Source: Acanthaster planci
Lineage: Eukaryota; Echinodermata; Asteroidea; Valvatida; Acanthasteridae
Direction of reading: 5' to 3'
DNA: 64,000 nucleotides
Assembly (NCBI RefSeq): GCF_001949145.1
Contig: NW_019091357.1
Coordinates: 1,051,611-1,115,610, forward strand
Shown here: positions 1 through 12,613 of the stretch, piece by piece
Position numbering within the stretch: position 1 is the first letter of the stretch
Layout: each line of letters opens with the position of its first letter
Program-made: the position numbers and the translations under genes
Notes under the pieces: model-generated
Seen by the model: only the letters and a program-made list of their open reading frames with translations
The model's database searches: none
Told to the model about the DNA's origin: nothing

Positions 1-3000
1 ACATCAGTAAAATGTGGATCACGGAATTGCTTTTGTCAAAATCATTACACTCTGGCAATCCTTACACCGGTTTTGGGGTTTTTTTTGTCCCTGAATCTTT
101 TTTTTCAGATTAGATATTGAAGATATAAAATGCCCTTGAAAAAGTCGTACTTCATACTTTAAAGAATGAATCATTTCCTAGGGGTGGTAAATGCCGTCCA
201 GGAAAGACATTGATTGACAAAATGTTGTCCTGGCTTCACAAAGATCGCTAGCTGAAAGACAACGCGGCTAACTTTATTCATGTTCAACTTCACTTCCTTC
301 CATTTTGTCTTTGTCTCTTGCCGTTTGTAATGTTGCTCCAAATTATTATCGCTGAGTTTTGTGATGGGAATAAAGCTTATTTTGTCAATGGAAAACCGTA
401 ATCGTTCCAAACAAGTTGCATCATTCGGCCTGTAACGTGTCTGCGACGTTCTGAATATCTGAAGTGTGCGTTGCTGCTTTCAAAACACGCATGTGCGCAG
501 CGATCGTATGCGTTCAACTCATGTGCAAAGGAATAATCAGTGATGGTGGCATTAGAAAAACACCCTTACTTAGTCTCAGGCTCGCTGTCCAGGTCAGAAC
601 ATCTTGACCTTCGGCCTTTCTTAAGGAGCTTTGTCATGATAATACTTCCATGGAATTCCCACGAACATTATACATCAAATGGTTGATTTGATTTTGTCAT
701 TTTTCTCACGATGCAGGGACATTTATTGAACGGTTTTCCCTACGTGTTTGTAACATACAATTACCGGCTCACAGCAGTGGACAACACAGCGGCTTTCTTG
801 AGCGACAAAAATCCCCAGCAGCCAATTATTTCCATGGTTGCATAAAGAAGGTCCCCTGATTTCCAAAAAGGCCTCATAGTCAAGCGCAGTGCTCTGATCT
901 GACGCATCCGTGAACTGGAACGTGCTTTCATATCATGAGGGCAAGGGACCTCGGTACTGTATCTCTGACTAATGCCTTTTCCCAAGGCTAAGTTGAAATC
1001 ACACGGTATTCGGATGGCAAGTCCAGCATTGGTCGTGTCGTGTTGCGTGTCATGCGCGTTACTTACAGCAAAAGTTCGAATGGCTGGAAAATCTGTTGAA
1101 CCTAGCAATCGAGACGCCACTTTTTACGGTGAATGTTCTGTGGGCTTTAAGTTTTCTTTTGGCGGACTAAACTAAAGTTTTGATATCCAGCGATGTCATT
1201 GGAGTACTACGCATGTCGTCATGGACTCCAAACGTCTTTGGTACATTCTGTGGACTGTACTCTGGATCATCGAGCATCGGGAGTGCCACAGCATTCCAAC
1301 AAGTAAGCTCACTTAGTTTTACAAGCTGAATTGTGTTCATGGTTAATTTACATACATTTACGTAGCCACATAAGCCTGAATTAATTACGCTACTCTTTAA
1401 GCTACGAACTTTATCCCAACTTCGCCCAAATGATGTTACAACAAAATAGGTATACTGAAAACAAATTTTCAAACTTTCCAAATGTGTGATTTCATTGAGC
1501 TGTTGGTTCTCAAGGTGGCGTTCTGATCTCTTCTTGTTGCTTTAAATGTGGTAATGAACCCTCATCTGTGGGTTTCTTGGGTGTGACCTGAAATCAGGAG
1601 GAAAAAAATTAATATAATCGAACTGAGGTTCTCTTTGTCCCGTATTGCACAGACATTAACTCCATCTCCTTTCGGATCAGTGGCCACATTTCAGGATATT
1701 CTTGTAAATCGTCGAGATTATCTGCATACAGAACGAAAAACAGGTGCCATACTTAACTTCAATAGTTGCCTTTCAGTGCAATCATTTTGGGGGGGGTGTA
1801 CCGGATTACCCTCTTTCTGACGAGTGTTATCGTCAAGTTTGCCTGTCCCGATCCCCCGCCTTAACTACAAACTCTGCCGCAGCAGATAGCTGCTCAATGT
1901 CCACTGCCTGTCTTGCCCGCCGGAGGGAGAGAAGTGTCTCGACTTGCGGGTCAGCTAGGGGTCAATGATGCGAGTGTAATTTATATTTCCGTGTAGCGCT
2001 CGGTAAACAAGAGGCACTAAAGATGATGATGATAGGCTTTACCTTTCTGATGGTTTAGTCAAAGACAGATGTCGTCCTTAAAACGCTTTGGAACAGAGCA
2101 CCCCTCTAGGGCACAGGTGTGTTAATTGATGTGCAAGGATCTCTTCACTTTGTCCTTTGAGTGGCATTTGTTTATGCTGTAGCTCCCTGTAACTCGTCCT
2201 TTTCATGTAAATTGGTCTGTACATGATGGCCACCCGAGGACATCAGCTGCCAATCGAGGACATCTTGATTGCCTTCCAATAATCGTGGGGCGTCCTCGTT
2301 TGTAAAAATACACTCTATGCGCTCTCACAGTTTTTTGTATCGTGGTCTTTGCGGAGACCTGACACAAGGATATACATCCTTGCTTGCTTTGACATCCACC
2401 TTCTTGACATAGTGGGCGTAGTAGCAAATCTCCCAAGGGTTTTCTGAACTTGAGAAAAATTAGAGCCACATTAGTCCAAATTACGACAGCGTGGGCGGAC
2501 GCACACCAATGATTGCACCAACAGAGCGTGGTTGTCGCGTCTTTCTTGTTAACACTCTTTTTGTACGAAAATGTCACAGCTAGAGAAACTCAACCTCGCT
2601 TTGATGCTCTGTGTGGCAAACTAGCAATTCCAAAACTGCTTTAACATTGTCAAGAAAGAGCATGAATTCCAGAGGGACTAGGTGTGTCATTACATTTCGA
2701 CTGACTGAAACAAATTCACTTGCTATTGACAAGTAATTGAGGCAAGGGGGTGTTTTTTTGCTGTCGAAAGGTCTGGCTGTTCAAATTGCACGGTTTCCTC
2801 CCTTTGATGTGCACAGACGTGGCTATCAGGAACGCACACTGCTGCTTAAAATATATGATTTCCCAAGCGATCTTTCTGATTTTGTTCCCCATGGGAAAAA
2901 AATCTTGCCAGAACAAATGGGGCCCACCTTTGTCACTTTCCCCCTGGTTGATGGTTACTCTGTCTCAGAAAGTGCTCTGTAGTTTGGAAATCCCGCGAAA

Positions 3001-6000
3001 GAAGTCCCTCTTATAGCCACGCCACGTTAACATTGCTCGTTGTCCGCTTATCACGTAGTTACTTTTGTCGAACCTTTGCCAACAGCCCATCCCAGGGGAT
3101 TATATGGATGGAAAGAACTCCAAAAAGGATGACGTAACATATTTTGCGTCATAATAATCTCATGGAAATGTATCCGAAGGTTTAATTTTTGGATATGATC
3201 TGGCACAGATTTACGAGATTGAAGAAGGGAATAAAAAAAAAGTAAAGATGCTCAAATTTGTTCGACTATAAAAAGTCTCGACCTTAATTTTTTGTGCAAA
3301 GAATTATGCGAAGCTTAATTACCGTTTCAAAAATTACCATGCATGATTACGGTTTAATCTGCTTAGAGAAGACGCCTACCGTAAGCCGTACAGTCGTACC
3401 TTCATCTGTAGTTTGACTTTGAACGATAAAGGTAAGAAGTATTGACTTCTTTATCTTGATCAACCCCCCCCCCGCGCAGTGTGTTTTCTTCCTTTCAGTT
3501 GCTTGCAATAATTAAAAATCGACGAACTCACCCACATTGCGACAATCCAAGGCACCGATTGCCACGGTCTATTTCCTGCGGATTTTTGCCAACGTGAGGC
3601 CCTAAATCTCAACGGAAAGAACCAGTGATCGCCATTTGGAATACCAATTCAATTCGTTATGACAGTCATGCATGATATGTGTTTTGATATCCGTTCAAAT
3701 TTTACCGAAGTGTCTCGGTCTGTACTGTTCCACATAAAGCAGTTTTGAATTTACACTCCTCTGCTGTTCACAGGTGGCGAATGGTTCAGGTTTGTCGTCC
3801 TTGAGAGTAATATCCTCTAAACATTTTTTTAATTATTTTTTGTTCTTAAGTAGTGAAGTTTTTAAAGAGACAGTGACGACTGTTTGAAGTGTATACACGT
3901 TTATTAAATTAAGTTTAAAGATCAGTGTGGAACTTCGGGGTCCGTTGAAAAAGATTTGTAGGCACACGTGAGAGGGAGAACACGTGTGCAGGGTCTTAGT
4001 GACAAGAATTGAGTCATGCTTTCCGGTTGTTCGGTCATTTTTCCCTCTACTGTGGAAAAAAACCGATCTCATTATAATTTGGGCTTGACCTTGGACTTGC
4101 TGGGATGGGTGACTCGGCCCGATGCCGGCAGGTTGACAGAAAGGAACCCTGTAGTCGAGAGGGGGTCTCGGAATAAGTGCTAAACAGGTGGATTTGTCAA
4201 GAGAACATGAAAGTGATTTCTGAGTCAAAAGAGGAGTGTTTCACACAAGCTTTGTCTTGTGACGCATTTGTTTGGCTTCGGGGTTTCCTCTACAGTCGAC
4301 AAAGAGTGACCAAATATTTCTACAACTGTTAGCTCGAATAAACTAGAAAACGATGAAATCTTCTGCCTTTCGATTTTTCGGGGCATGTTCATGACTCCGT
4401 CCAATCAGTAACCCCAGCAGCCAAAAGTTAAATTAAAATATGTCCATGTTGAATTTTCTGTAGTGTTTCAAGATAAACCTTAACAGGAAATGTTCTGTGG
4501 AGTTTCCAACACTTGGTGTAAATGATGGAAGAAAGTTAACAAGTCTTCGAGCCTCGTTAGTGTGTCAACTTCAAACAAGACAAACAAGAATGTTTTATGC
4601 ATGGATAATTTAGGGAATTCAAGTTAAGTGGTCTCGTGATCATGATCATGTGTTGTTCATATCGTCTTTTAGACGAAACTTTGCATATTCCTACTGGTCG
4701 GGTCTACCTTCTTCATGTGCTGGCTACAGCGGAAGGCGGTCCTAATCGCTACCATGAATCACAGGAAATGGAACTAAACTTCACTAAACTTGTCAAGTCC
4801 TCGTCTTACCCAGAAATTTGCCTGATAGTCAGTCCCCAGGAGATGTGATCAGTATCAGAAGGGGCTATTCCCTACTTGATAGAATCTTGGAACAAAAATA
4901 GCCATGCCGTCGCATTTCTAAGTTTCATTTAAAATCCGTTGCTTGTGTGTTGGTTTAGTTTAAGCAAGCTGTGCAGAACATCCTTCATTCGGGATATTTA
5001 TTACACGTGTCACCCGATTGGACCTATTTCAGTTTGAGGTAGTATGTTTGACAAAGGGGAAGATTACATTCAGGTGTCATTTTCATGCACAATGGGTCTT
5101 ATGAAATAGTGGTTACTTGACCGGGTTTCCGGTGTGCCCTGTAGTTTTAGTGGATTTACTTCAAGGGATGAAGGTTGGATGGTTAGCTGGGTTTGCCAGC
5201 GTGTCTAACGAGCCATTAGCAACTATGTCCCACTGGAGAAAAATTTTTGAGTGAACCTCAGGATTTCTGATGGCGTCAGATGGAAGTTAGATTAATTGAA
5301 CGCTCGAAAGACATTCAAGGTTCTTTCACATTCTGTCTAAGGAAATCTGACTTCTGGCACTTGTTGCCCTTTAATCAGTAAAGACTAACTTTGGTCTTTA
5401 GATTTTATACCACTCAAAAGAATGCTTAGAGGAAGTGGTTGGGAATAACCCCACAAGTTCGAAGAATTTGTAATCCCAGCGTAGATCTAACCCTATTCTT
5501 AATTCTGATATCTCATGGCCCTGTTTCCCAGGCCCCAGCTTTCATTAAAAACTACATCCACCTCTAAAGTTTAGCTGCAGGTGACCGTAATATAACTTAC
5601 ATAACACAAAATGCCCTTTCATGCAGTTTTATGACTGTGCGAGATACTTTTTCAGTGAAAAACAGTGGGACTGGTTTGATTAACTATTTGGTGCCCTGGA
5701 ATAAATCAACTTTATCACTCAGTTCCGATTGACTTGACATCGATGATAGAGCTGTAAGCAGGGTTGAAAATGTGCTAATGATACGAAATATTACAGCACT
5801 AATTCTTTCCGATGGTCCAGCACCCTTCCAGTGAAGCTTCGTTTTGGGGTCACGTGCACCAATCAACTTTAATTGGAGTTTACAGAGCAGCCGATAAAAG
5901 TGGAAGTTGAAGAGAGGGTAGCGTCCGGTTTCTTCGTCCCACGAGACGCTGCAGGAATTACTGAGACAGGCCAAAGCTTACATCAGTTGTGTGCGTGGCA

Positions 6001-6354
6001 CGAAGAAAATCTACAATGATAGAAGACTATGGAAAAGATTGCGGAGTTGCATGTGCATCAAAAACAGAAGGAGGAAAAAACAGTATTTTGTATGATCAAG
6101 ATGTAGCATTTGGTGTGCACGACCCAAGGAAAATGATTTTTTTTAATAGTTTAAAGGTTTCTCTAATTCACAACGCCTACCCCCTTCCTCGACGTTTTTC
6201 AGTATTGATAATTTCAGGTTTGACACAGATCGATACTTGAACGCAGGTGAGTCAATCTAATCAACGGGTTTCCACGCCCGACCTTATAGAAAATCTATTC
6301 AAAATCCTAGACAAAGAACGAGTTATAGAGAGCTCATCCATTCTCTCTCTGCAG
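1..6354. other. 5' flank with no firm gene
   Basis: I see no gene here that I can defend. The open frames are short, lack domain signatures and do not link through matching splice phases. The MAM gene that starts at 6355 enters its first visible exon in phase 1, so at least one upstream exon with the signal peptide should lie in this stretch or before the window; I could not place it. One exon-like segment on the plus strand (1191-1302) is listed separately. The DNA is AT-rich with homopolymer runs. Confidence 0.6.
1191..1302 (+). other. possible isolated coding exon
   Basis: A segment bounded by an acceptor-like AG at 1189-1190 and a good donor (GTAAGC at 1303). It is open in one frame for 37 codons, entering with one leftover base and leaving in phase 0. 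The peptide is rich in Gly, Ser and aromatic residues (core FGTFCGLYSGSSSIG) and vaguely resembles a membrane segment of a major-facilitator transporter. I found no partner exon with a matching phase, so this may be chance. Confidence 0.2.
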
Positions 6355-9300
6355 AGACTGTACCTTGCAAGTTTGAGGACAACTTCTGTGGCTACAAGCA
6401 GGACCCAACCGATGATTTTGATTGGTCGATGGCCAGCCAGGGTGTTTGGGAAACTCTGCAATATAAACCAAGTATGTGTCACTGTGTCTGGCCCGACCCC
6501 AAAATAGCTCTCTCTCCAGCCTGACAGTGAAGGGCTATATTTGGCGCCAAATAATCCTCTAGGGTAACAACAGGGACGATCCCGATTTCCCGACCAGGAC
6601 TTCTCGGGGCTTGGGATGGATTTCTGCCCAAAAAAGGAGAAAACTTGCTACAAAATAATGGACGGCAAAATGGTCTATAAATCCCAATTCCCTTCGGGAC
6701 AAAATCCTTGTTCTAAGCTGTCCAAAGTGAGAGCCTATACGAAAGGTTTTGTTTTATTCACATTTGGTCAGAGACTTTAGTTTCGATAAGCTGCTAATTC
6801 GGTCAGAGAATTTGCCGAATTTTTATAATCCGAGGTTTTAGTCAAGTTTGTCGAGCCACAAATTATGTTCTTCCGTCCCACGAACGTTCAAATGCAAAGC
6901 CAAGCTCACATCAGTACGGTACGGTTATGCCTTCCTATGCATGATTCTGGCATGTCGTAATTTGAAATTTGAAATTTATACTTTGATTCACCTCGTCTCA
7001 AGATAATTACATTTGTGCCTTCCGGAACGCAACCAGTCTACGTCCGGGGAGCCTTGCTCGTTTAGTCTCGCCGGTCTACGAGGTCACGACCCCGTCTCTG
7101 CTTAGTCTCCAGTTTAAGCATTTCAAGACCGAAGGGGATGGCAGCCGCCTTCGGATCAGCGTGCACGCTACGACCAAGATATTTGGAGGTAGACGTGACG
7201 ACCAACCGTTCTTTCGAATACTCGGCGAGCTGAAGACCGAGTTGCCGTGGACGACACTGGAGGGAAGGATTGACGTATTTGCTCCATTTCAGGTAGGACG
7301 GAGAAAGACATGTAGATGACTATTTATACACTGTACAATACGCTGGCAGAGAGATGTTTCAGCTGTGAACAAGAACGATTGTCTGAGATTTCTTGTCTTC
7401 CCAATCTCCAAATGAAATGCCCAGATTATTACATTTATTTTGAAAAACGGTACGTATTCTAAAGTTCTTGCATGCAATTTACATAACTTTCTCATTTAAC
7501 GAATAGTTGGTGATAGAGGCAGAGGTTGGGTACTTTACGAGGAGCATCATAGCAGTTGATGACATCATCCTCACGTTAAATGCGTATCCAGTCCAACCTC
7601 AAACAAGCGTCAATGGTAAGTGACAGCTGACCATCAAAAGTTAAGGGTCAAACATGCCCTAAAGATTTTCTCGCTCGAAGACGTTACTCAAAGCTTCCGT
7701 TCTTTGATGTTGAGAATGAATTGTAGAGAGAGGTATAAGTTGTATTTTCATTTACAAATTCGGTACAGTTTACCAACAATTTTCCTCTTGCTAGTTAGGA
7801 GCAATGGTGCAGACGCTGGGATTGAGAGCTTAATGTTTTAGGTACATCATCTCAGAGGCAATTGCTCGTTTTTTCTCTCATCCCTGCAGATTCAGCACAG
7901 CAAAATGCACTGGGCGGTCGCCAAGAAGGCGGGGCAAACGATGCCCTTACATTATGGCCTAGTCTGACGTCACAAGATGTAGGGGGCCGGCCATCCCACA
8001 CAGAGGGCGCCTCGCAGGAAGGAATGGCGGGTAAAAAACATGCATGCTTTCATGACCGTTTTATAAGTAGTGACTGCCTCGTCTACCAACTCAACTGGAC
8101 CTTGTTCTTACCTAACCCAGGCTTACATGCAATCAAGTTTGAGAGCTTGTTGCCACTATGAGCCCCAAGCGCAATCAAGAGAGGGCGCAGTTATCCTAAT
8201 AATCGGCTCCTTTAGGAACAGCACTTCGCTGTTTCTCAAACGACTTTGAAATGTAGGCGTTGCAGTCAACACTCCCGACCAGCATGGCTCTTTTTCAACG
8301 GACGAGGGGTGCTTCTGCTCAAGGCGGATCATGTAAAATATGGTCTGTAACACAGTGTCTATTTGCAGCTCCTCCAATCCCCGTATTTCTAGTGATCAGA
8401 TCATTTACTGCCACCTGTCTGTCTTTGAATGGGAGACGCTTTGACTATTGGTTCCTATGCAGGTTCGGACGATGAGGGCGTCTCTCTGTGTTTTGTCCTG
8501 GCGCTGACGTCATCAAGCTTGCTTGTCATCGTGTTGGTCATCTTTATGATTGTCTTTCTGTCCCTCACAAGAAATAAGAGACGGTACTTGATTCTATATC
8601 CGCTGTTCTGCTACCTTGGTCAGCCTTGAGTACTTATAACTAACCTTTTATCCTGATGGAAAGTTGTAGGAACTTGACCTTTCACCATTGGAATATGTGT
8701 ATCTTCCAAGTCTCATGAAAACTCTCTTTAACAAATCGTAACTACACAGTCACTGGGCCGATAATAGTCAATGTACAGTTTCTCTAAATGTTCACCTTTC
8801 CACTTGAATGATAGCCTTTTTCTGTCTTTCCCGGCTTCGTAATAATGATGCCTAGATTGTTACAGTCTTTTTGTGATTAGTTTATTTTAAAATCGAGAAA
8901 TTCTCTCACAATACGACCCAGAATGAGAGGCGTTTCAAACCTTGTGTTGTAGATTCCGCAGATTTAACTTCAGCCACGACTACGAAGAAATCAAAGGCAA
9001 AGAGGCGTACAACCAAACGACCTCCGTGTCCGCCATGGCCATCATGAAAGAACGCCCTCACCCCCGCCTGATCTACCACAACCGTCACACCAGCTTCTCT
9101 CGCATCCAGAGCCTGTCGAGCTGCCTGTCCCGACTGAGCATGCGTGATAGTCTCCACTCCAGCATCTACGCCGAGATCACGGATGCAGACCTGGACCTGG
9201 ATGGCGACATGTCGGACCCTGGAATCGGTAATTGTACGACAATGACCACGACCTGCACAGGGACCTGGGACATCTGCAGCAGCAGTGAAAGCAGTAGTGG

Positions 9301-9559
9301 CAGCGACAACACGCTTGCCGGGGGGTCTCATATCACCGCTTCCTCGATCAATAAACTTTACCCTAGCCTCAGTGACGAGGGGAGTGTCAGTCAAAATGAT
9401 AGCGGCTGGGTTGAGAACATTATCTACGAGCGCACCTCCGATATCAGTAGCTTTGACTCTACTGGCGGACGCTTTGGCTTAAGTAACGCCTTTAAAGGCT
9501 TCGGCTGCAGCAAAGCGGCGGCTGGATTTAAGTCTAGGCAGCGTGTGCACTCAGTGTAG
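6355..9559 (+). CDS. MAM-domain single-pass membrane protein with tyrosine-motif tail (5' end not found)
   Basis: Six exons join in frame: 6355-6471, 7003-7292, 7507-7615, 7890-8030, 8463-8583, 8953-9559 (stop TAG). The first three encode a full MAM domain: CKFEDNFCGYKQD and DDFDW at its start, NYICAF and GSLARLVSPVYE in the middle, IIAVDDIILT at its end. MAM domains are extracellular adhesion modules. Exon 4 is a Gly/Ser-rich stalk. Exon 5 encodes one hydrophobic helix (LLVIVLVIFMIVFL) followed by basic residues. Exon 6 is a cytoplasmic tail of about 200 residues, Ser-rich, with YEEI near the membrane (a preferred Src-family SH2 ligand) and SIYAEI (fits the ITIM pattern). The signal peptide must lie in an upstream exon. 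Family function is adhesion or receptor signalling; the ligand is unknown. The exon chain is very secure, the 5' limit is not. Confidence 0.85.
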
Positions 9560-9759
9560 TCGGCAACCAGCACCCCCCCCCCATTTTTGAGGGAACAAAA
9601 GCTTAAATATGTAAATACGGAAGTATGTGAAAACCAAATTTTTTGTATTATACTTAATGAATGCTGTTTAAAATGGCAACACAAGTTTAAACTTGTTAAA
9701 AGTGGCAGAGTGGACTTTGTACATTCCTGCATGCTGCTGAAAAATTCCCATCCCAATCA

Positions 9760-9765
9760 AATAAA
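9760..9765 (+). terminator. poly(A) signal of the MAM gene
   Basis: Canonical AATAAA about 200 bases after the stop at 9559, in AT-rich sequence. It is the first such hexamer downstream and gives a short 3' UTR. Confidence 0.6.
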
Positions 9766-12613
9766 TCGCAAATACTAAATCACAAATAGTACTGCAAACT
9801 GTTGGCTGACCACAGTGGCCTATACAAAAGTTCAAGGACCTGACGTTTACGTTTCAATCCTAGCAGAATCTTTTTCAAAAGCATGTAGACTTCAACAATT
9901 TCTATCCCTGCTTTAGTGGGGAGCTGTAATTTAGGGAAAATCTATTCCTAAACCAGTTAAGAAAAAAATTATATGATCATACATTTACTCCAACTGCAAA
10001 AAAGTGACAAGATATCCACCAAAGACAGTCGAGAATTGTCAGTTTCGGGCCAAGTCTTTACCCCGACCACCATCCCTCATGACGTGGATGTCGGGTCGAG
10101 TCATGCCCGGAAATTTTACTCCCTTTAATCGCGAAAAGCTTTCCCTTTTTCTTTTTAATGAAACTAAACTGGATTTGCTGATAGATTCCAACGATTCCTA
10201 TAGCCCTGGGAAGAGTTCCAGTTGAACATATTTTGTAAATACATACCGTTTGAATACACCCCGTTTTGACGCTCTGGAATGTATCATATCACGCGTATTA
10301 GTTTTAATCATTGTAGAAAGTCAGTCAGGCAGTGTTACATGTACATCTAAACCTTTCGTTTCCTTCTTAAACGTGTTTTAACACCTGTCAGCAACAGCTA
10401 CCTGTATATTTGTCTGCCTATCTGTACTTTGACGAGTCTCAGTCAATTCTGTCCTTCCTTTGTGGCCTTTGCTTTCACGTAAACCGGGATTATAAGAATA
10501 TGTCAATGGAAACCCATGCCTTAACACGCGTAATAATTATTTCCCCGTGAAGTTTTGAGATGAGGAAAATCATCACTTTTAGTTTCGAATCTCAGTATCA
10601 TGTTTATAAAAACAGGCTGAACCCTTTTACAAATAAAAATTTAAAAATTCTAATAATTTTTCGTTCATCTCCTTGTTCGAAGAAATAGTTTTGGTTTTCT
10701 TTATAAGTATTTCAGTATTTTGTGGAAATGGCTTTTCTTATTACTGAATAAAATTAAGAACAAAGGACAAGTTTAAACAAGAATTAAATGTTCTTGTTCC
10801 CTTTCTCCCTTTCAAGAATATTAGTTAGCAGATCGTATTAACAAGAGACTCGCTCATATTTGTCCAGTTTCCGGGAGTTATAATTCTCACCATTTTTGTC
10901 TTTTTCCTTGTAATATTTCGAACTAGAAGGGACCACCATGCACTTTTGTCAACACTTTGGAATTCATTGACAAAAGTCTTCCACAAAACCGCTGCTAGAA
11001 AAGTTTCAATTTTCTTGGAATGAACACGAATGGGCTACAATTTGAGCTCAGTGTCGACTCAGGCACTTTGCAACTGTTATATTCTAACCATGATAGGGAC
11101 TTGACAGCGTCAACATGGAGACAGTTGAAAAAAAGTGGCATTCCTCAACCCTTTCCACAAAAGCAAATCATTTCCCGAACAGAAGTTCGTTGTGTTGTGT
11201 CTCGCGCATGTGTATACCTGTGCAAGACAAGTTAAGGCTTTCACCCTGGGCCTTATTTGTTTCTCTTTCTTTGTAATCGGACATTTTCTCTTTCCTATCA
11301 CAATCGACGACCACAGAATAGCACAAAAGGCACCAACAACAAAGGAATGTGTTTTTAACTTTACGTTTCCGCATTTGACTGAGCTTTGGTGGCGCTACTG
11401 TGAGCAGCATAGCTTGGGAAAGTGTGAGTGGGTATGACTTAACGTAAATCTCTTTCACAAGCGCATTAGGTCAGGCTAGTACGTGTACCTACTGTCAAAT
11501 GCGAATTAGACGAGGGTGTTTTGCAAGTTCGTTCTTACTTATAATGACGGGATTTAGCAAACCAGGAAATCAGAGGTGTACAGTTGTAGCGCATAAGCTC
11601 ATCGTCATTCTCTTCATCCACCTGTACAAGTGACAAGTAGCAAAGGTAAAAGATTTTTCAATTCTCACCGATATAATCACTCCATTTTACTGCTTTTTTT
11701 CTAGCGACCAACGTCAATTTAATATGAGCTATGGTAAGTGACACTCTGTTGAACGAATAGGCAACTCTGTGTTTGTAATGAAACACCAAAAGCTAGGTAA
11801 CATTACCGCAGGAGCCAGCTTCCGGGTTTGTTCGCACGATGATGATGGTCTACCCGCATGTTGTCAACAGGTCAAACGGTGCAGTCATTCGTATTATGCG
11901 TAGCTTATATCTCGCTGCTATTTTTACATCAACTTAAGTTGGTAGCATTGAAGGGGTTATATCAAGTGAGAAAGAGACATTTTGTAAATACTGGACATAT
12001 TGTATATAGATTTCTCTTGATTGAATCATATGATTGAAATATTTTAGGTAGAATAGCAAAGAGGCAAAACGACCGGCTCTTGATTTCTTAAGAGTCATGG
12101 TCTTGCAAGTGCAGCCTCGATGTTGTTCCTGTACGGTGACTCTGCGTCCACTTGAGATGAAAAGTGCATAGCCCTTTAACATTCAAACAAAACAGATTGG
12201 TGAATGATCGAAAGCTAATATAATCAATCAATCATCACAGTTTAGTCTATCAATTCAATCAATCGATCAGAAAAATCAGTTTTCACACCATTATTTGTTC
12301 AGTCCCTCAGTCGGATGATACATTTATGCATGCTGTTACCTTTATACACATAATGTCAATCTTTGATCAACATGCTTTGTTTCGAACAAAACATGACAGT
12401 GCTTTTACATTGTTGACCACGACTGTTTCCTGTGCGTGATCTTTTTAGAGAAAACGGAACTATGATATTATTGTTTGAGTGAGCAGCAATATTGTCGGTC
12501 GCACCCTCACCCTCTCCAATACAGGGAATCACCCTGCAATTAAAACCATACTGATATATTTATCCACGGCTACACGATCGTTCATTTTCTTAATTTGATC
12601 ATTTAGATATAAA
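9766..12613. other. intergenic, no gene seen
   Basis: AT-rich sequence between two plus-strand membrane-protein genes. No MAM-like or other recognisable exon was found on either strand. The promoter and any 5' exon of the gene starting at 12614 should be here, but no core promoter element stands out. Confidence 0.5.

Noticed and set aside
761-1120. 119-codon open frame on the minus strand
   Set aside because: No recognisable motif, mixed composition, and no splice partner; frames of this length occur by chance in 64 kb.
2203-2577. 124-codon open frame on the minus strand
   Set aside because: No domain, odd cysteine-rich composition and no splice or start context to support it.
3456-3480. 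Homopolymer C run and similar G or C runs elsewhere
   Set aside because: Simple low-complexity sequence with no positional link to genes.
4636-4848. Short plus-strand frames, one of them hydrophobic
   Set aside because: A membrane-like segment can be read after an AG near 4670, but no donor with a matching partner exon was found.
8906-9394. 162-codon minus-strand frame opposite the MAM-protein tail
   Set aside because: It is the antisense shadow of the well-supported terminal exon 8953-9559.
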